DNA from: an uncultured Duncaniella sp.
GTDB lineage: Bacteria; Bacteroidota; Bacteroidia; Bacteroidales; Muribaculaceae
Assembly (NCBI GenBank): GCA_910576785.1
Contig: CAJTJG010000011.1
Coordinates: 52,162 to 116,161, forward strand
Direction of reading: 5' to 3'
Length of the DNA: 64,000 bases
A program made the translations under genes and the position numbers. Under the pieces are notes generated by a model, which had not been told where the DNA came from, searched no databases, and saw nothing but the letters and a program-made list of their open reading frames with translations. Shown in pieces: positions 8,359 to 16,254 of this stretch; within the stretch, counting starts at the first letter, position 1, and the number at the start of each line of letters is the position of its first letter.

Positions 8359-9837
8359 TCAGAAGAGGGAGAGTTGTGCCTCATTGTCGTTGACAGGTCG
8401 GCGGGGCGGTTCGTGGTAGCCGAAATCCGGATCGTCCTTCTTGCCTTGGGCAAACCATTCGGTGTTGTCAAGCTCGGTGTCGATGCGGGCTTTCTTCGGG
8501 CGTCCGCGTCGGCGCGGGGCCGCGGGTTTGGGAGTATCGCCGGGGTTGGTTGTGGCCGGCAGTGTGGGCTCTGTCTGCGAGGTATCCGTATCGGAGGTCC
8601 CGGCGGCGGGGAGAGCTTCCAGCCGTGAGCGCAGTTCCTTGATCTCGCGGCGCAGTTTCATCTCGCTGTTGGCCTGGTTGTAGAGATTGTTCTCGATGGT
8701 GTGGCGCAGTGAGGCGTTCTCCTCGGTGAGTGCGGCTATCCTTGCCTCGCGCTCCTCGCGCTTCTCGGCCTTGAGTTGCTCCTGAAGGTCGTTGATCTTT
8801 CCTTGCAGGCGTGCTTTCAGCTGCTCGGAGCCCTCTATCTGCTGTCGTATCAGCTGCAGGGCTTCCTCTTTGTCGGCGTTGGCCTGTTCGAGTTCCTTGC
8901 GCAGCTTGGCGGCATCGTTGCGGGTTGCCGATACCATCTCGTCGCCCATGCGCGACTTTATCTCGAGCTGCTCGCGCAGGGTGGACTGTCGTTTCAGTTC
9001 CTCCTCAAGTTCGGCCACACGGGAGCGGAGTGCCGTTGTCTCCTCGCTCTCCGTGGTGTCGGGCGCTGTTGGCGCTGCGGCTGGTTCTGTGGCTGATCCG
9101 GCGGCGGGGGTATTGTTTCCCTCTTCGGCCTTCAGTCGGTCGTTGAGTCCGCTTACCTCTGCTTCGAGTTCCTCTATGCGTTTCAGTCCGTTTGCTATGG
9201 CTTCGGCATCAGCCGGGTTGCGCTTGTCGATGTAGAAACGTTCCTTTTCGGTGTTGAGTTTGGCCACCTGAGCCTCCAGGTCGTTGATGCGGTCCAGGAG
9301 TGCCCTTTTCTGCCTTTCGAGACTAAGTTTGAGCTTGTTGTTGTCGGAGCGGAGCTTTTCCACACCTTTGTTCTCCTCTTCGAGCGACGAGAGGCGGCGC
9401 TGCAGTGCCGCGTTGCGGGCGCGGGCGTTGTCATCCTCGTCGGCCATCGCCGAGATGACTCTTGAACGCAGTTTGTCGTCAATGGAGGTGATGAGGTATT
9501 TTCTCTGTGACTCGAGGTTGAGGCATGACTTGACAAAGTCGGGCTGCTGCTTGTTGAACAGTTCGATTATGGCATCGAATATATCGTCGGGCAGCGATGT
9601 GTCTTTCTCGCGCACAGCCGGAGGCATCGGCGGCGGGGTCGTGTCCGAGGCCGGAGTCTCTTCTGCGCCGGGTTTGGCCGGAGCGGGTTTTGGGGAGGGT
9701 ACCTCCGGAGAAGGTGTGACCGGTACCGGCGGACGGTTTACGGCATAGACGGGGAGGCCTGAGGCATATTCCTCCTCCTCTTCCTCGTGCTCTTGGCTGA
9801 AACCGAAGGCACGTTTCATTCCGGACCAGATTGACAT
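8359..9837 (-). CDS. large coiled-coil protein with AT-hook-like motif
   Basis: A 492-residue cytoplasmic-looking protein of unknown function. The N-terminal ~85 residues are acidic then Pro-rich (HEEEEEEY, then PPVPVTPSPEVPSPKPAPAK). A short folded segment (DDIFDAIIELFNKQQPDFVK, ~90-110) is followed by about 300 residues of heptad-like coiled coil rich in Glu/Lys/Leu. Near residue 440 is a basic PRRRGRPKKARI stretch that contains the GRP core of an AT-hook, and the protein ends in a polar tail (NEAQLSLF). The architecture (rod plus minor-groove-binding motif) hints at a nucleoid or scaffold role, but this is inference. It has its own -7 element at 9876-9883. Confidence 0.8.
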   Translation of the reverse strand: MSIWSGMKRAFGFSQEHEEEEEEYASGLPVYAVNRPPVPVTPSPEVPSPKPAPAKPGAEETPASDTTPPPMPPAVREKDTSLPDDIFDAIIELFNKQQPDFVKSCLNLESQRKYLITSIDDKLRSRVISAMADEDDNARARNAALQRRLSSLEEENKGVEKLRSDNNKLKLSLERQKRALLDRINDLEAQVAKLNTEKERFYIDKRNPADAEAIANGLKRIEELEAEVSGLNDRLKAEEGNNTPAAGSATEPAAAPTAPDTTESEETTALRSRVAELEEELKRQSTLREQLEIKSRMGDEMVSATRNDAAKLRKELEQANADKEEALQLIRQQIEGSEQLKARLQGKINDLQEQLKAEKREEREARIAALTEENASLRHTIENNLYNQANSEMKLRREIKELRSRLEALPAAGTSDTDTSQTEPTLPATTNPGDTPKPAAPRRRGRPKKARIDTELDNTEWFAQGKKDDPDFGYHEPPRRPVNDNEAQLSLF

Positions 9838-9875
9838 GGCGATTGAGGTTAATGTGAATAGGATAGTTTATCTTG

Positions 9876-9883
9876 CAAAGATA
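9876..9883 (-). promoter_or_regulatory. -7 element (TATCTTTG) of the coiled-coil gene
   Basis: Perfect TAnnTTTG on the minus strand, 38 bp upstream of the ATG at 9837, in an AT-rich stretch. The -33 element is not obvious. Confidence 0.65.
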
Positions 9884-9964
9884 ATGAAAAAATATTATTA
9901 CTTCCGATTTCGTCGGGAAATAATTGCGCGCCTGTGCGGTATGAATGTTCTTGCGGATATGTAC

Positions 9965-10069
9965 ATGGCGAAGGAACAGAAGAAGACGGAGGCTACAGAT
10001 GTTTGATTATCAGTTTGATGTTGACAATCGGATATCTGTAGCCTCCGTCTTCTTCTGTCCCTTCGCCAT
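9965..10069. repeat. 36-bp inverted repeat with 33-nt loop; each arm holds a mini-ORF
   Basis: Arms at 9965-10000 and 10034-10069 match at 35 of 36 positions. The plus arm starts an ORF MAKEQKKTEATDV (9965-10006); the minus arm starts an ORF MAKGQKKTEATDIRLSTSN (10069-10010). It lies 43 bp downstream of the T9SS-tailed gene's stop and upstream of the next promoter. RNA from either strand would fold into a long near-perfect hairpin. No T-tract follows on the minus strand, so it is not a standard terminator. Confidence 0.85.
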
Positions 10070-10112
10070 TGTCGTTTCCTCTATGCGGGAAAAGCGAGGG
10101 GTATGCGGTGGT

Positions 10113-11834
10113 TTAGAATGCTACCTTGGCGGATACGGCTTCATTGCCCTGGCCCTTGGCGCTGACCACGTAGATGCCTGAACCGAGACCGGTGTTGACC
10201 AGACCGCTCACGCCTGATGCGCTGTAGACGGCACGGCCGGCAAGATCATAGACAGTGACGTCGGCTGCACCGCCGTTGATCACGAGAACACCACCCTTGG
10301 CAGACTTGATGCTGATGTTGGATACCTTCTCGGCCACGATCTCATCGACACCGCTCTGGAGTCCGGTCATGAGATAGGACATATAGGTGTACTCATCGGA
10401 GAAGTTGTAGGCCAGCACGCCGCCTGAGATGACGGTCATGTCATTGCTGACACCAAGGTGGCCGGAGAACATCACCTCCTCATAGATGGGGGCCCAGTCA
10501 TTGTTCTCGTCATATCCTACCTCCATCTCATGCTTGAGGTTCTTGTCCATCCACTCTGCTGCCTCGGGGTTTGTGGCGGCGAGGTATTTCTCGATGGGCT
10601 CGAAGTCGGAGGCTCCGGCTGTCTTGATATATGATGCCGGGGGAAGTGGGCTCGCGCTCCAGGGGCCGGGCATGGGTGTCGAGCCAACGAGGGTGCCGTC
10701 GGAGAGGAAGAAGTTGGCGGCTACTTCCTTGTATACCGAGTTGATGGGCGAGTAGGTGTTGTCGGTGAGGTCGAAGATATAGTTGACGGTAATCTCTACG
10801 GGCATGAAGTCGCCGGGTTCCTCTGATTTTGCAGCCATGACAAACTTTTTGCCGTCGGGGGAGATGGCCATGGAGTTCTGCTCGAAGTTGACTGACTCGT
10901 CAAGGATGGCGAAGAGAGCATCATTGTAGGCGTTGAGTTTGTCGTTATAGGCCTGGGCGGCAGTGTTGTATTCGTCGGAAGCGGCATTGTATGCCTCGAT
11001 CTGCTCGGGGGTCATGTAATCGCCGTACTCGGGATAGAGATCTTGCTGATATCCGCTGGCCAAATATGCGTTGTATGCCTCTTCATACTTTGCCTTGTTC
11101 TCGGGGCTCATGTAGTCGAGAGGTTCGGGAGGAGTGAGGAGGAACTCACCGGGATCCTCGGGGAGAGTGAGGTGGTTGGGGTTGATGAGCTTCTCGCTGG
11201 GAAGGGTGTATGTCCAGTCGCCCTTGTCATCCTGCTTGTATACGATAGGATACTGGAGGAATCCGGCATAGTCGGTCACCTGGCCGAGGATGGTCTTGCC
11301 GTCATTGCTGATCCATACAGCCGAGCTGTACTGGGGGATACGTCCGGTGTAGTCCTTGTCGGGATTGGGGAGCACATGGGGCTCGCCGAGGGTACCGTCG
11401 GCGTTGAAGTCGGCATAGAAGGGTACGTACATCATGCCTTCGTTGCCGATCTGGTTGTCCATATTGGACATGACACCGCATACACGGGTAGCGTCGGGGG
11501 TGATGCCCTGGAGATAGCTCAGGGGGTATTTCTCGAATGAGGTGGGGAGGATCTCCTCGCCATCCTTCATGATCACTGCGGCCTCCATTGCAGAACCTAC
11601 CACGAGGCCGTTGAGGGCCATGCAGTTCCCATTGCCGAGCTGACTGTTGAGATAATCAACGAAGTCGCCCTTTTCGACATCGTAGATTGTGGCGTTCTCA
11701 ATCTCGCCGGCCACGAATTTGCCGTTGGGCGACATTGTGATTGTGTAGAACTCGGGAAGGATGACAGGCTCGCCTGCTATCATCTGTCCGGCCATGAGGC
11801 TCAGCACTGCTCCAATGAGTAAAGTTTTCTTCAT
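10113..11834 (-). CDS. secreted protein with type A T9SS sorting domain
   Basis: A 573-residue protein with a clear signal peptide (MKKTLLIGAVLSLMAGQMIA) and beta-propeller-like repeats in which each strand set carries a SPNGK/SNDGK/SPDGK turn (near residues 35, 195 and 330). The central part (~residues 240-315) is a Tyr/Ala/Asn-rich helical insert. The final ~70 residues resemble a type A C-terminal sorting domain: VTVYDLAGRAVYSA followed by GLGSGIYVVSAKG and a short terminal strand. It is therefore a probable client of the type IX system, whose sortase PorU is encoded at 45076-48459. Function beyond surface export or anchoring is unknown. Confidence 0.85.
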   Translation of the reverse strand: MKKTLLIGAVLSLMAGQMIAGEPVILPEFYTITMSPNGKFVAGEIENATIYDVEKGDFVDYLNSQLGNGNCMALNGLVVGSAMEAAVIMKDGEEILPTSFEKYPLSYLQGITPDATRVCGVMSNMDNQIGNEGMMYVPFYADFNADGTLGEPHVLPNPDKDYTGRIPQYSSAVWISNDGKTILGQVTDYAGFLQYPIVYKQDDKGDWTYTLPSEKLINPNHLTLPEDPGEFLLTPPEPLDYMSPENKAKYEEAYNAYLASGYQQDLYPEYGDYMTPEQIEAYNAASDEYNTAAQAYNDKLNAYNDALFAILDESVNFEQNSMAISPDGKKFVMAAKSEEPGDFMPVEITVNYIFDLTDNTYSPINSVYKEVAANFFLSDGTLVGSTPMPGPWSASPLPPASYIKTAGASDFEPIEKYLAATNPEAAEWMDKNLKHEMEVGYDENNDWAPIYEEVMFSGHLGVSNDMTVISGGVLAYNFSDEYTYMSYLMTGLQSGVDEIVAEKVSNISIKSAKGGVLVINGGAADVTVYDLAGRAVYSASGVSGLVNTGLGSGIYVVSAKGQGNEAVSAKVAF

Positions 11835-11898
11835 AGATTGGTATTATGTGTTGTTTATTCTATTGCCGATTTTTTGTCATTTCGTCAATATTTCGCAG

Positions 11899-11906
11899 CA
11901 AAGATA
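11899..11906 (-). promoter_or_regulatory. -7 element (TATCTTTG) of the T9SS-tailed protein gene
   Basis: Perfect TAnnTTTG on the minus strand, about 65 bp upstream of the ATG at 11834, within an AT-rich intergenic region. Confidence 0.65.
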
Positions 11907-11997
11907 AACACTTTTTGCCAATTGTGAAAAATTTTTTGTCATTTTTCGCGAAAACGCCTTCGGAATTTAACAGATGTATGTCCAGAGGGTGCTGTGT

Positions 11998-12372
11998 TCA
12001 TGATTCCATGAACACGAGGTAGACCGCGAGTATGAGCAGCGCGAATGCCAGAAAATGATTCCAGTGAAGAGTCTCCCCCTTGAAGAAGACTATGGTGAAC
12101 ACCGTGAAGATGAGCAGCGAGATGACCTCCTGTGTGACTTTGAGCTGAAGCAGCGAGAACGGGCCGCCGTTGCCGTTGAAACCATATTTGTTGGCAGGCA
12201 CCATGAAGCAGTATTCCATCAATGCCACCCCCCATGACATCAGTATGATGAGCATGAGGGGTGTGTTAGAGGTGATGACCTTCAGCTCCTGGAGCTTCAG
12301 CTGTCCGTACCAGGCGAAGGTCATGAATATGTTGGAGATGACGAGCATCCCCACTACAAGCCATGCGTTCAT
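11998..12372 (-). CDS. DMT-superfamily small membrane protein (DUF486-like)
   Basis: A 124-residue protein with four hydrophobic helices: residues ~3-20, ~36-56, ~80-100 and ~105-122. The motifs MTFAWYGQLKL near the first helix, SWGVALMEYCFMVPANKYG near the second, and LTQEVISL-type and HWNHFLAFALLILAVYLV sequences at the end match the DUF486/DMT family, single-repeat relatives of EmrE-type transporters. The substrate is unknown. It lies 4 bp after the 5'-nucleotidase gene and is probably co-transcribed with the queD-queE-nucleotidase unit. Confidence 0.85.
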   Translation of the reverse strand: MNAWLVVGMLVISNIFMTFAWYGQLKLQELKVITSNTPLMLIILMSWGVALMEYCFMVPANKYGFNGNGGPFSLLQLKVTQEVISLLIFTVFTIVFFKGETLHWNHFLAFALLILAVYLVFMES

Positions 12373-12376
12373 GCGA

Positions 12377-13903
12377 TCAGAAGGCAGTCATACGGTTGGT
12401 AGTGTCGGGATTGGCCATGAGATCGTCGAGCTTTCCGGCGGTGATGGCATCTATGAGCGAGACGTAGAGCACATCGTTGCTGCGGGCCACTCGCACTCCA
12501 TTTTTGAGGGGTGTCATGTAGTCGTTGCCGTTGGCCAGATAGTCGATGGTGGCTATGCGGTATGTGCGGGCCGGATCGATGGCTTTGCCATCCACGGTGG
12601 CGGTATTGATCGCCTTGGTGTCGGGGTCGTAGACCACCTTGACGTTGCCGCTCACGCCGTTGCCGTCCTGTCCGGCCATGACTGCGAGATTGTCAAGCAG
12701 GTCGGAGCCTTTGAGGTCGATCACCACGACGCGGTTGTCGAACGGTGCGATGTCTATTATCTCGCCCTGTGTGATGGGGCCTTTGTCAAGGCTGTTGCGT
12801 ATGCCACCCTTGTTCATGATGGAGAGGTCCACCGGTTTACCGCTGATCTCGGCTCCGCGACGGCGCACAAAGTCGCTGAGAAGGTTGAGCATTTCGGGCG
12901 AGCGGCGTTCCCATTCTCTGGGTGACTCTCCTATGCGGAGGTTTTTCACTGAGTCCACCTTGGCGCGGTAAGGGTCGATCTGTGCGGCATACGCCCGGTC
13001 TATGCGGCTGTCAAGGCGTGAGTCGACGGGGATGAGGCGGGCCTTGACGCTCTTGTCGGCAAGGTTGATGTCGATCTCGCCGAGATTGACTCCTGACGAT
13101 CCGGTCTGTAGTACTGATATGGTATCGCCCTCGGCATTGGCCACACGCCATGCGGGTATGCCTTTGGCCGGGTCGATGACTGTGTGGGAGTGGCCGCCGA
13201 TGATGATGTCGATATCCTTCGATGCCGAGGCAAGGTGAAGGTCGTCACATCCGGTCTCGTCCTCATACCCTATGTGGGTCACGGCTATGACCATCTCGGC
13301 GCCCTCGGCGCGAAGCTTGGCCGCTTCCTCATTGGCGCGGCTTACGGCGTCCTGATATTTCAGCCCTTTGTAATTTTCCTCGGCCACTATGCCCGACGGG
13401 TCGAGGTTGATGCCTATGAATCCTATCTTGTGTCCGTTGTATTCCTTCATGACGGATGGTACGAACACACCCTCGAGTTCTGTGCCGCTGAAGTCGTAGT
13501 TGGTGCTCAGGCGGTCGGCGTCCACCTGTTTCCACAGTCCGGCCAGCGAGGCCATGCCGTTGTCGAACTCATGGTTGCCGAGTATGCGTATGTCATAGCC
13601 CATCGCGTTCATGAGCTTTTGCTCCACCTCTCCTCCGAATATGGTGAAGTATAGGGAGCCCTGCACGGCATCGCCGGCATCGATGAGGAGCACGTTGCTG
13701 CGGGCGTCGCGCACACTGTCCACGAGCACTTTGCGGCGTGCCATGCCTCCGAGATCCTTGCGGTCGGGGTCGATGGCCGAGTGGGTGTCGTTGGTATGGA
13801 GTATCACCAGATGGTCGCTGTCGGTGCCACTGTCGGTGGCTCTGCCGCCGCATCCGGCCAGAAGGGCGGGGAGGATGAGTAGGGGGAGAAGACGTGATTT
13901 CAT
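12377..13903 (-). CDS. 5'-nucleotidase/UshA-type metallophosphatase lipoprotein
   Basis: A 508-residue lipoprotein: the signal peptide ends at a lipobox (LPALLAGCGG, Cys18). The metallophosphatase domain shows VILHTNDTHSAI, GNHEFDNG, VTHIGYEDE and IIGGHSHT, the metal-binding Asp/His/Asn set of the UshA family. The C-terminal 5'-nucleotidase domain shows NKGGIRNSLDKG and a nucleoside-stacking region (ATIDYLANGNDYM). It probably hydrolyses periplasmic or surface nucleotides for salvage. The gene overlaps the end of queE by 4 bp (ATGA). Confidence 0.93.
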   Translation of the reverse strand: MKSRLLPLLILPALLAGCGGRATDSGTDSDHLVILHTNDTHSAIDPDRKDLGGMARRKVLVDSVRDARSNVLLIDAGDAVQGSLYFTIFGGEVEQKLMNAMGYDIRILGNHEFDNGMASLAGLWKQVDADRLSTNYDFSGTELEGVFVPSVMKEYNGHKIGFIGINLDPSGIVAEENYKGLKYQDAVSRANEEAAKLRAEGAEMVIAVTHIGYEDETGCDDLHLASASKDIDIIIGGHSHTVIDPAKGIPAWRVANAEGDTISVLQTGSSGVNLGEIDINLADKSVKARLIPVDSRLDSRIDRAYAAQIDPYRAKVDSVKNLRIGESPREWERRSPEMLNLLSDFVRRRGAEISGKPVDLSIMNKGGIRNSLDKGPITQGEIIDIAPFDNRVVVIDLKGSDLLDNLAVMAGQDGNGVSGNVKVVYDPDTKAINTATVDGKAIDPARTYRIATIDYLANGNDYMTPLKNGVRVARSNDVLYVSLIDAITAGKLDDLMANPDTTNRMTAF

Positions 13904-14469
13904 TTGATATCGATTAATTTATGTGTCTGAAGTGAGAGTCTCCAGTAGGGGTGGGCGAGTATGTATTCCACGGTCTCGGGGATGTTGGCACCGCTGCACG
14001 GCTGGAGGAAGTAGTGGGAGGCGGCGATATCGGAGGCTATGGCTTCGACATCCTGACCGGTATAGACCACCTTGAGCTCGTCGATGCGCTGCTGCCTTAC
14101 TGTGCCGTGCGGCTTGGGGGAGCATGTCACCCAGTCAACGCTTTCGGGGAGTGGATGCGTGCCGTTGGTCTCTACCTGAACGAAGCATCCCAGATCATGG
14201 AGCATCTCCACGAGCAAGGGCTCGAGTTGCAGTGAGGGCTCGCCGCCGGTGATGATGACATGGCGTGCGGGCATCGCTGCGACCTCGCGTATGATCCCGG
14301 TGACATCCATCGGTGTGTGTGACCGGTGGTCCGTGTCGCAGAAATCGCAGCTGAGGTTGCATCCGCTCAGCCTGATGAAGACTGCCGGGGTGCCGGTGAA
14401 ATAGCCTTCGCCCTGAAGCGAATAGAATATCTCGTTTACAAGATAGGGCTTGATGCCGTTTTCTTTCAT
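13900..14469 (-). CDS. queE: 7-carboxy-7-deazaguanine synthase QueE
   Basis: Radical SAM enzyme converting 6-carboxy-tetrahydropterin to 7-carboxy-7-deazaguanine in queuosine biosynthesis. The start at 14469 overlaps the queD stop by 4 bp; the open frame extends farther upstream but would lie inside queD. The 189-residue product has the N-terminal NEIFYSLQGEGYFTG, the [4Fe-4S] motif CNLSCDFC (CX3CX2C, near residues 34-41), GGEPSLQ and the ETNGT motif. The length is typical for the short QueE form. Confidence 0.95.
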   Translation of the reverse strand: MKENGIKPYLVNEIFYSLQGEGYFTGTPAVFIRLSGCNLSCDFCDTDHRSHTPMDVTGIIREVAAMPARHVIITGGEPSLQLEPLLVEMLHDLGCFVQVETNGTHPLPESVDWVTCSPKPHGTVRQQRIDELKVVYTGQDVEAIASDIAASHYFLQPCSGANIPETVEYILAHPYWRLSLQTHKLIDIK

Positions 14470-14807
14470 AGCCGGTCGTCGGTGGTGTAGGTGGCGGTGT
14501 TGCCCTCGCTCTCGGTCACGTCCACGCGGAAACATGTGGGTATCTGACCGCATATCCAGAAGGCTATGTTCTCGGCGGTGGGGTTGAAGGGGAGTACCTC
14601 GTTGAAGTTTGCGTGGTCGAGCATGGAGGTGATGCGTTCCTTTATCACGGAGAAGTCCTCCACCATGCCGTCGGCATTGAGCTCGGCGGCACGGCAGTGT
14701 ACGGTGATGATCCAGTTGTGGCCGTGCAGACGTGAGCATTTGCTCGGATATGACAGTTTGAGGCTATGGGAGCCGGCGAGCTCGAAACGTTTGGTGATAT
14801 AGTACAT
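14466..14807 (-). CDS. queD: 6-carboxy-tetrahydropterin synthase QueD
   Basis: Converts dihydroneopterin triphosphate to 6-carboxy-tetrahydropterin, the step before QueE. The 113-residue protein has the zinc-binding and catalytic residues of the PTPS/QueD fold: FELAGSHSL (His14), CSRLHGHNW (Cys24 and the HGH zinc ligands at 28-30), then MVEDFSVIK, and LDHANFNEV (catalytic Asp/His). It immediately follows the CCA-adding enzyme gene on the same strand (4 bp apart) and overlaps queE. Confidence 0.95.
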   Translation of the reverse strand: MYYITKRFELAGSHSLKLSYPSKCSRLHGHNWIITVHCRAAELNADGMVEDFSVIKERITSMLDHANFNEVLPFNPTAENIAFWICGQIPTCFRVDVTESEGNTATYTTDDRL

Positions 14808-14811
14808 TTTT

Positions 14812-16254
14812 TCAGGGTTGTTTTACCGGAGTGAGTCCATGTTCGGCGGCTATGCGGTACATCATCTCGAGAGCGGCCTCGCGGTCGGACGGAGGGAAGG
14901 CTCCGTCGAGTATGGCGTTTTTCAGAGCGCTCTTAATCTTGCCTACCACCGGTCCGCCGGTTATGCCGAATATCTCCATGATCTCGTTGCCGTCCACGGG
15001 AGGCTGTAGATTGCGTATCTCGTCGCGCTCGTTGAGATCGACGATCTTGGCACGCACGAGTGTGAAGTTGTCGAGAATACGTTTGACCTTCTCGCGGTTC
15101 TTGGATGTTATGTCCGCCTCACACAGTGTCATGAGGTCCTCCAGATCATCGCCGGCATCGTTGATGAGCCGACGCACCGCCGAGTCGGTCACCTCGTCCT
15201 CCACCAGCGCTATGGGGCGCATGTGGAGCTCCACGAGTTTGGCCACGTATTTCATCTTCTGGTCCTGCGGGAGGCGCATCTTGCGGAATATGCGCGGCAC
15301 CATCTTGGAGCCTATATAGTTGTGGTTGTGGAATGTCCAGCCGGTCTTATCGTCCCAGCGCTTGGTGACGGGTTTGGCGATATCGTGCATCAGCGCGGCC
15401 CATCGCAGCCATATGTTGTCGCTTTTGGCCGCCACATTGTCGAGTACCTCGAGGGTGTGGAGAAAGTTGTCCTTGTGGCCGCGCCCCTCCACCACATCGA
15501 TCCCTTTCATGGCTGCGAACTCGGGGAAGATGAGGGGCAGGAGGCCGCACTCCATGAGGAGTTTCCACCCGATGGATGGAACCGGCGAGGCCATGATCTT
15601 CATGAGCTCGTCGACGATGCGTTCGCGCGATATGATGGAGATGCGGTGGGCGTTGCGCCCTATGGCCTCGAAAGTGGCGGGGTAGATGTCGAAGCGCAGC
15701 TGGGTGGCGAAGCGTATGGCGCGCATCATGCGCAGAGGATCGTCGCTGAAGGTGATGTCGGGATCGAGAGGTGTACGCAGTATGCCGCTCTCCATGTCGG
15801 CGAGTCCGCCGAAGAGATCCACCAGCTGGCCGAATCCGTTGCGGTTCACACGCAGGGCAAGGGCGTTGACCGTGAAGTCGCGGCGTGACAGATCTTCCTC
15901 GAGAGTACCGTCCTCGACTATCGGTTTGCGGGAGTCGCGCGAATAGGATTCCTTGCGTGCTCCCACGAACTCAAGTTCGATGTCGTGGCGCTTCACCTGG
16001 GCTGTGCCGAAATTGCGGAACACGCTCAGGTGTGTGCCGCGTCCGAGACGTCTGGCCACTACCTCGGCGAGCTCGATGCCGCTGCCCACTGTCACGAAGT
16101 CGATATCCTTTGATGGCCGGTCAAGAAAAAAGTCTCTCACGCATCCGCCCACAGCATAGCAGGGGCGGTCGAGTGAATCGGCCGCCTCGCCAATAGCGTG
16201 GAAGATGGGGGTGTCGAGTCTTCCGGCTACGGTGTCAAGATTGTTTACAATCAC
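14812..16254 (-). CDS. cca: CCA tRNA nucleotidyltransferase with HD domain
   Basis: Adds or repairs the 3' CCA of tRNA. The 480-residue protein starts at a GTG (16252-16254) that overlaps the preceding TAG stop by one base. The head domain shows YAVGGCVRDFFLDRPSKDID (residues ~33-52, with the DxD metal site), then EEDLSRRDFTVNALAL and DDPLRMMRAIRFATQL. An HD phosphohydrolase domain follows (RWAALMHDIAKP, near 286), giving the HD-containing Bacteroidota architecture. It belongs with a run of tRNA-related genes: queD, queE and, 6 kb away, tgt. Confidence 0.94.
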   Translation of the reverse strand: MIVNNLDTVAGRLDTPIFHAIGEAADSLDRPCYAVGGCVRDFFLDRPSKDIDFVTVGSGIELAEVVARRLGRGTHLSVFRNFGTAQVKRHDIELEFVGARKESYSRDSRKPIVEDGTLEEDLSRRDFTVNALALRVNRNGFGQLVDLFGGLADMESGILRTPLDPDITFSDDPLRMMRAIRFATQLRFDIYPATFEAIGRNAHRISIISRERIVDELMKIMASPVPSIGWKLLMECGLLPLIFPEFAAMKGIDVVEGRGHKDNFLHTLEVLDNVAAKSDNIWLRWAALMHDIAKPVTKRWDDKTGWTFHNHNYIGSKMVPRIFRKMRLPQDQKMKYVAKLVELHMRPIALVEDEVTDSAVRRLINDAGDDLEDLMTLCEADITSKNREKVKRILDNFTLVRAKIVDLNERDEIRNLQPPVDGNEIMEIFGITGGPVVGKIKSALKNAILDGAFPPSDREAALEMMYRIAAEHGLTPVKQP

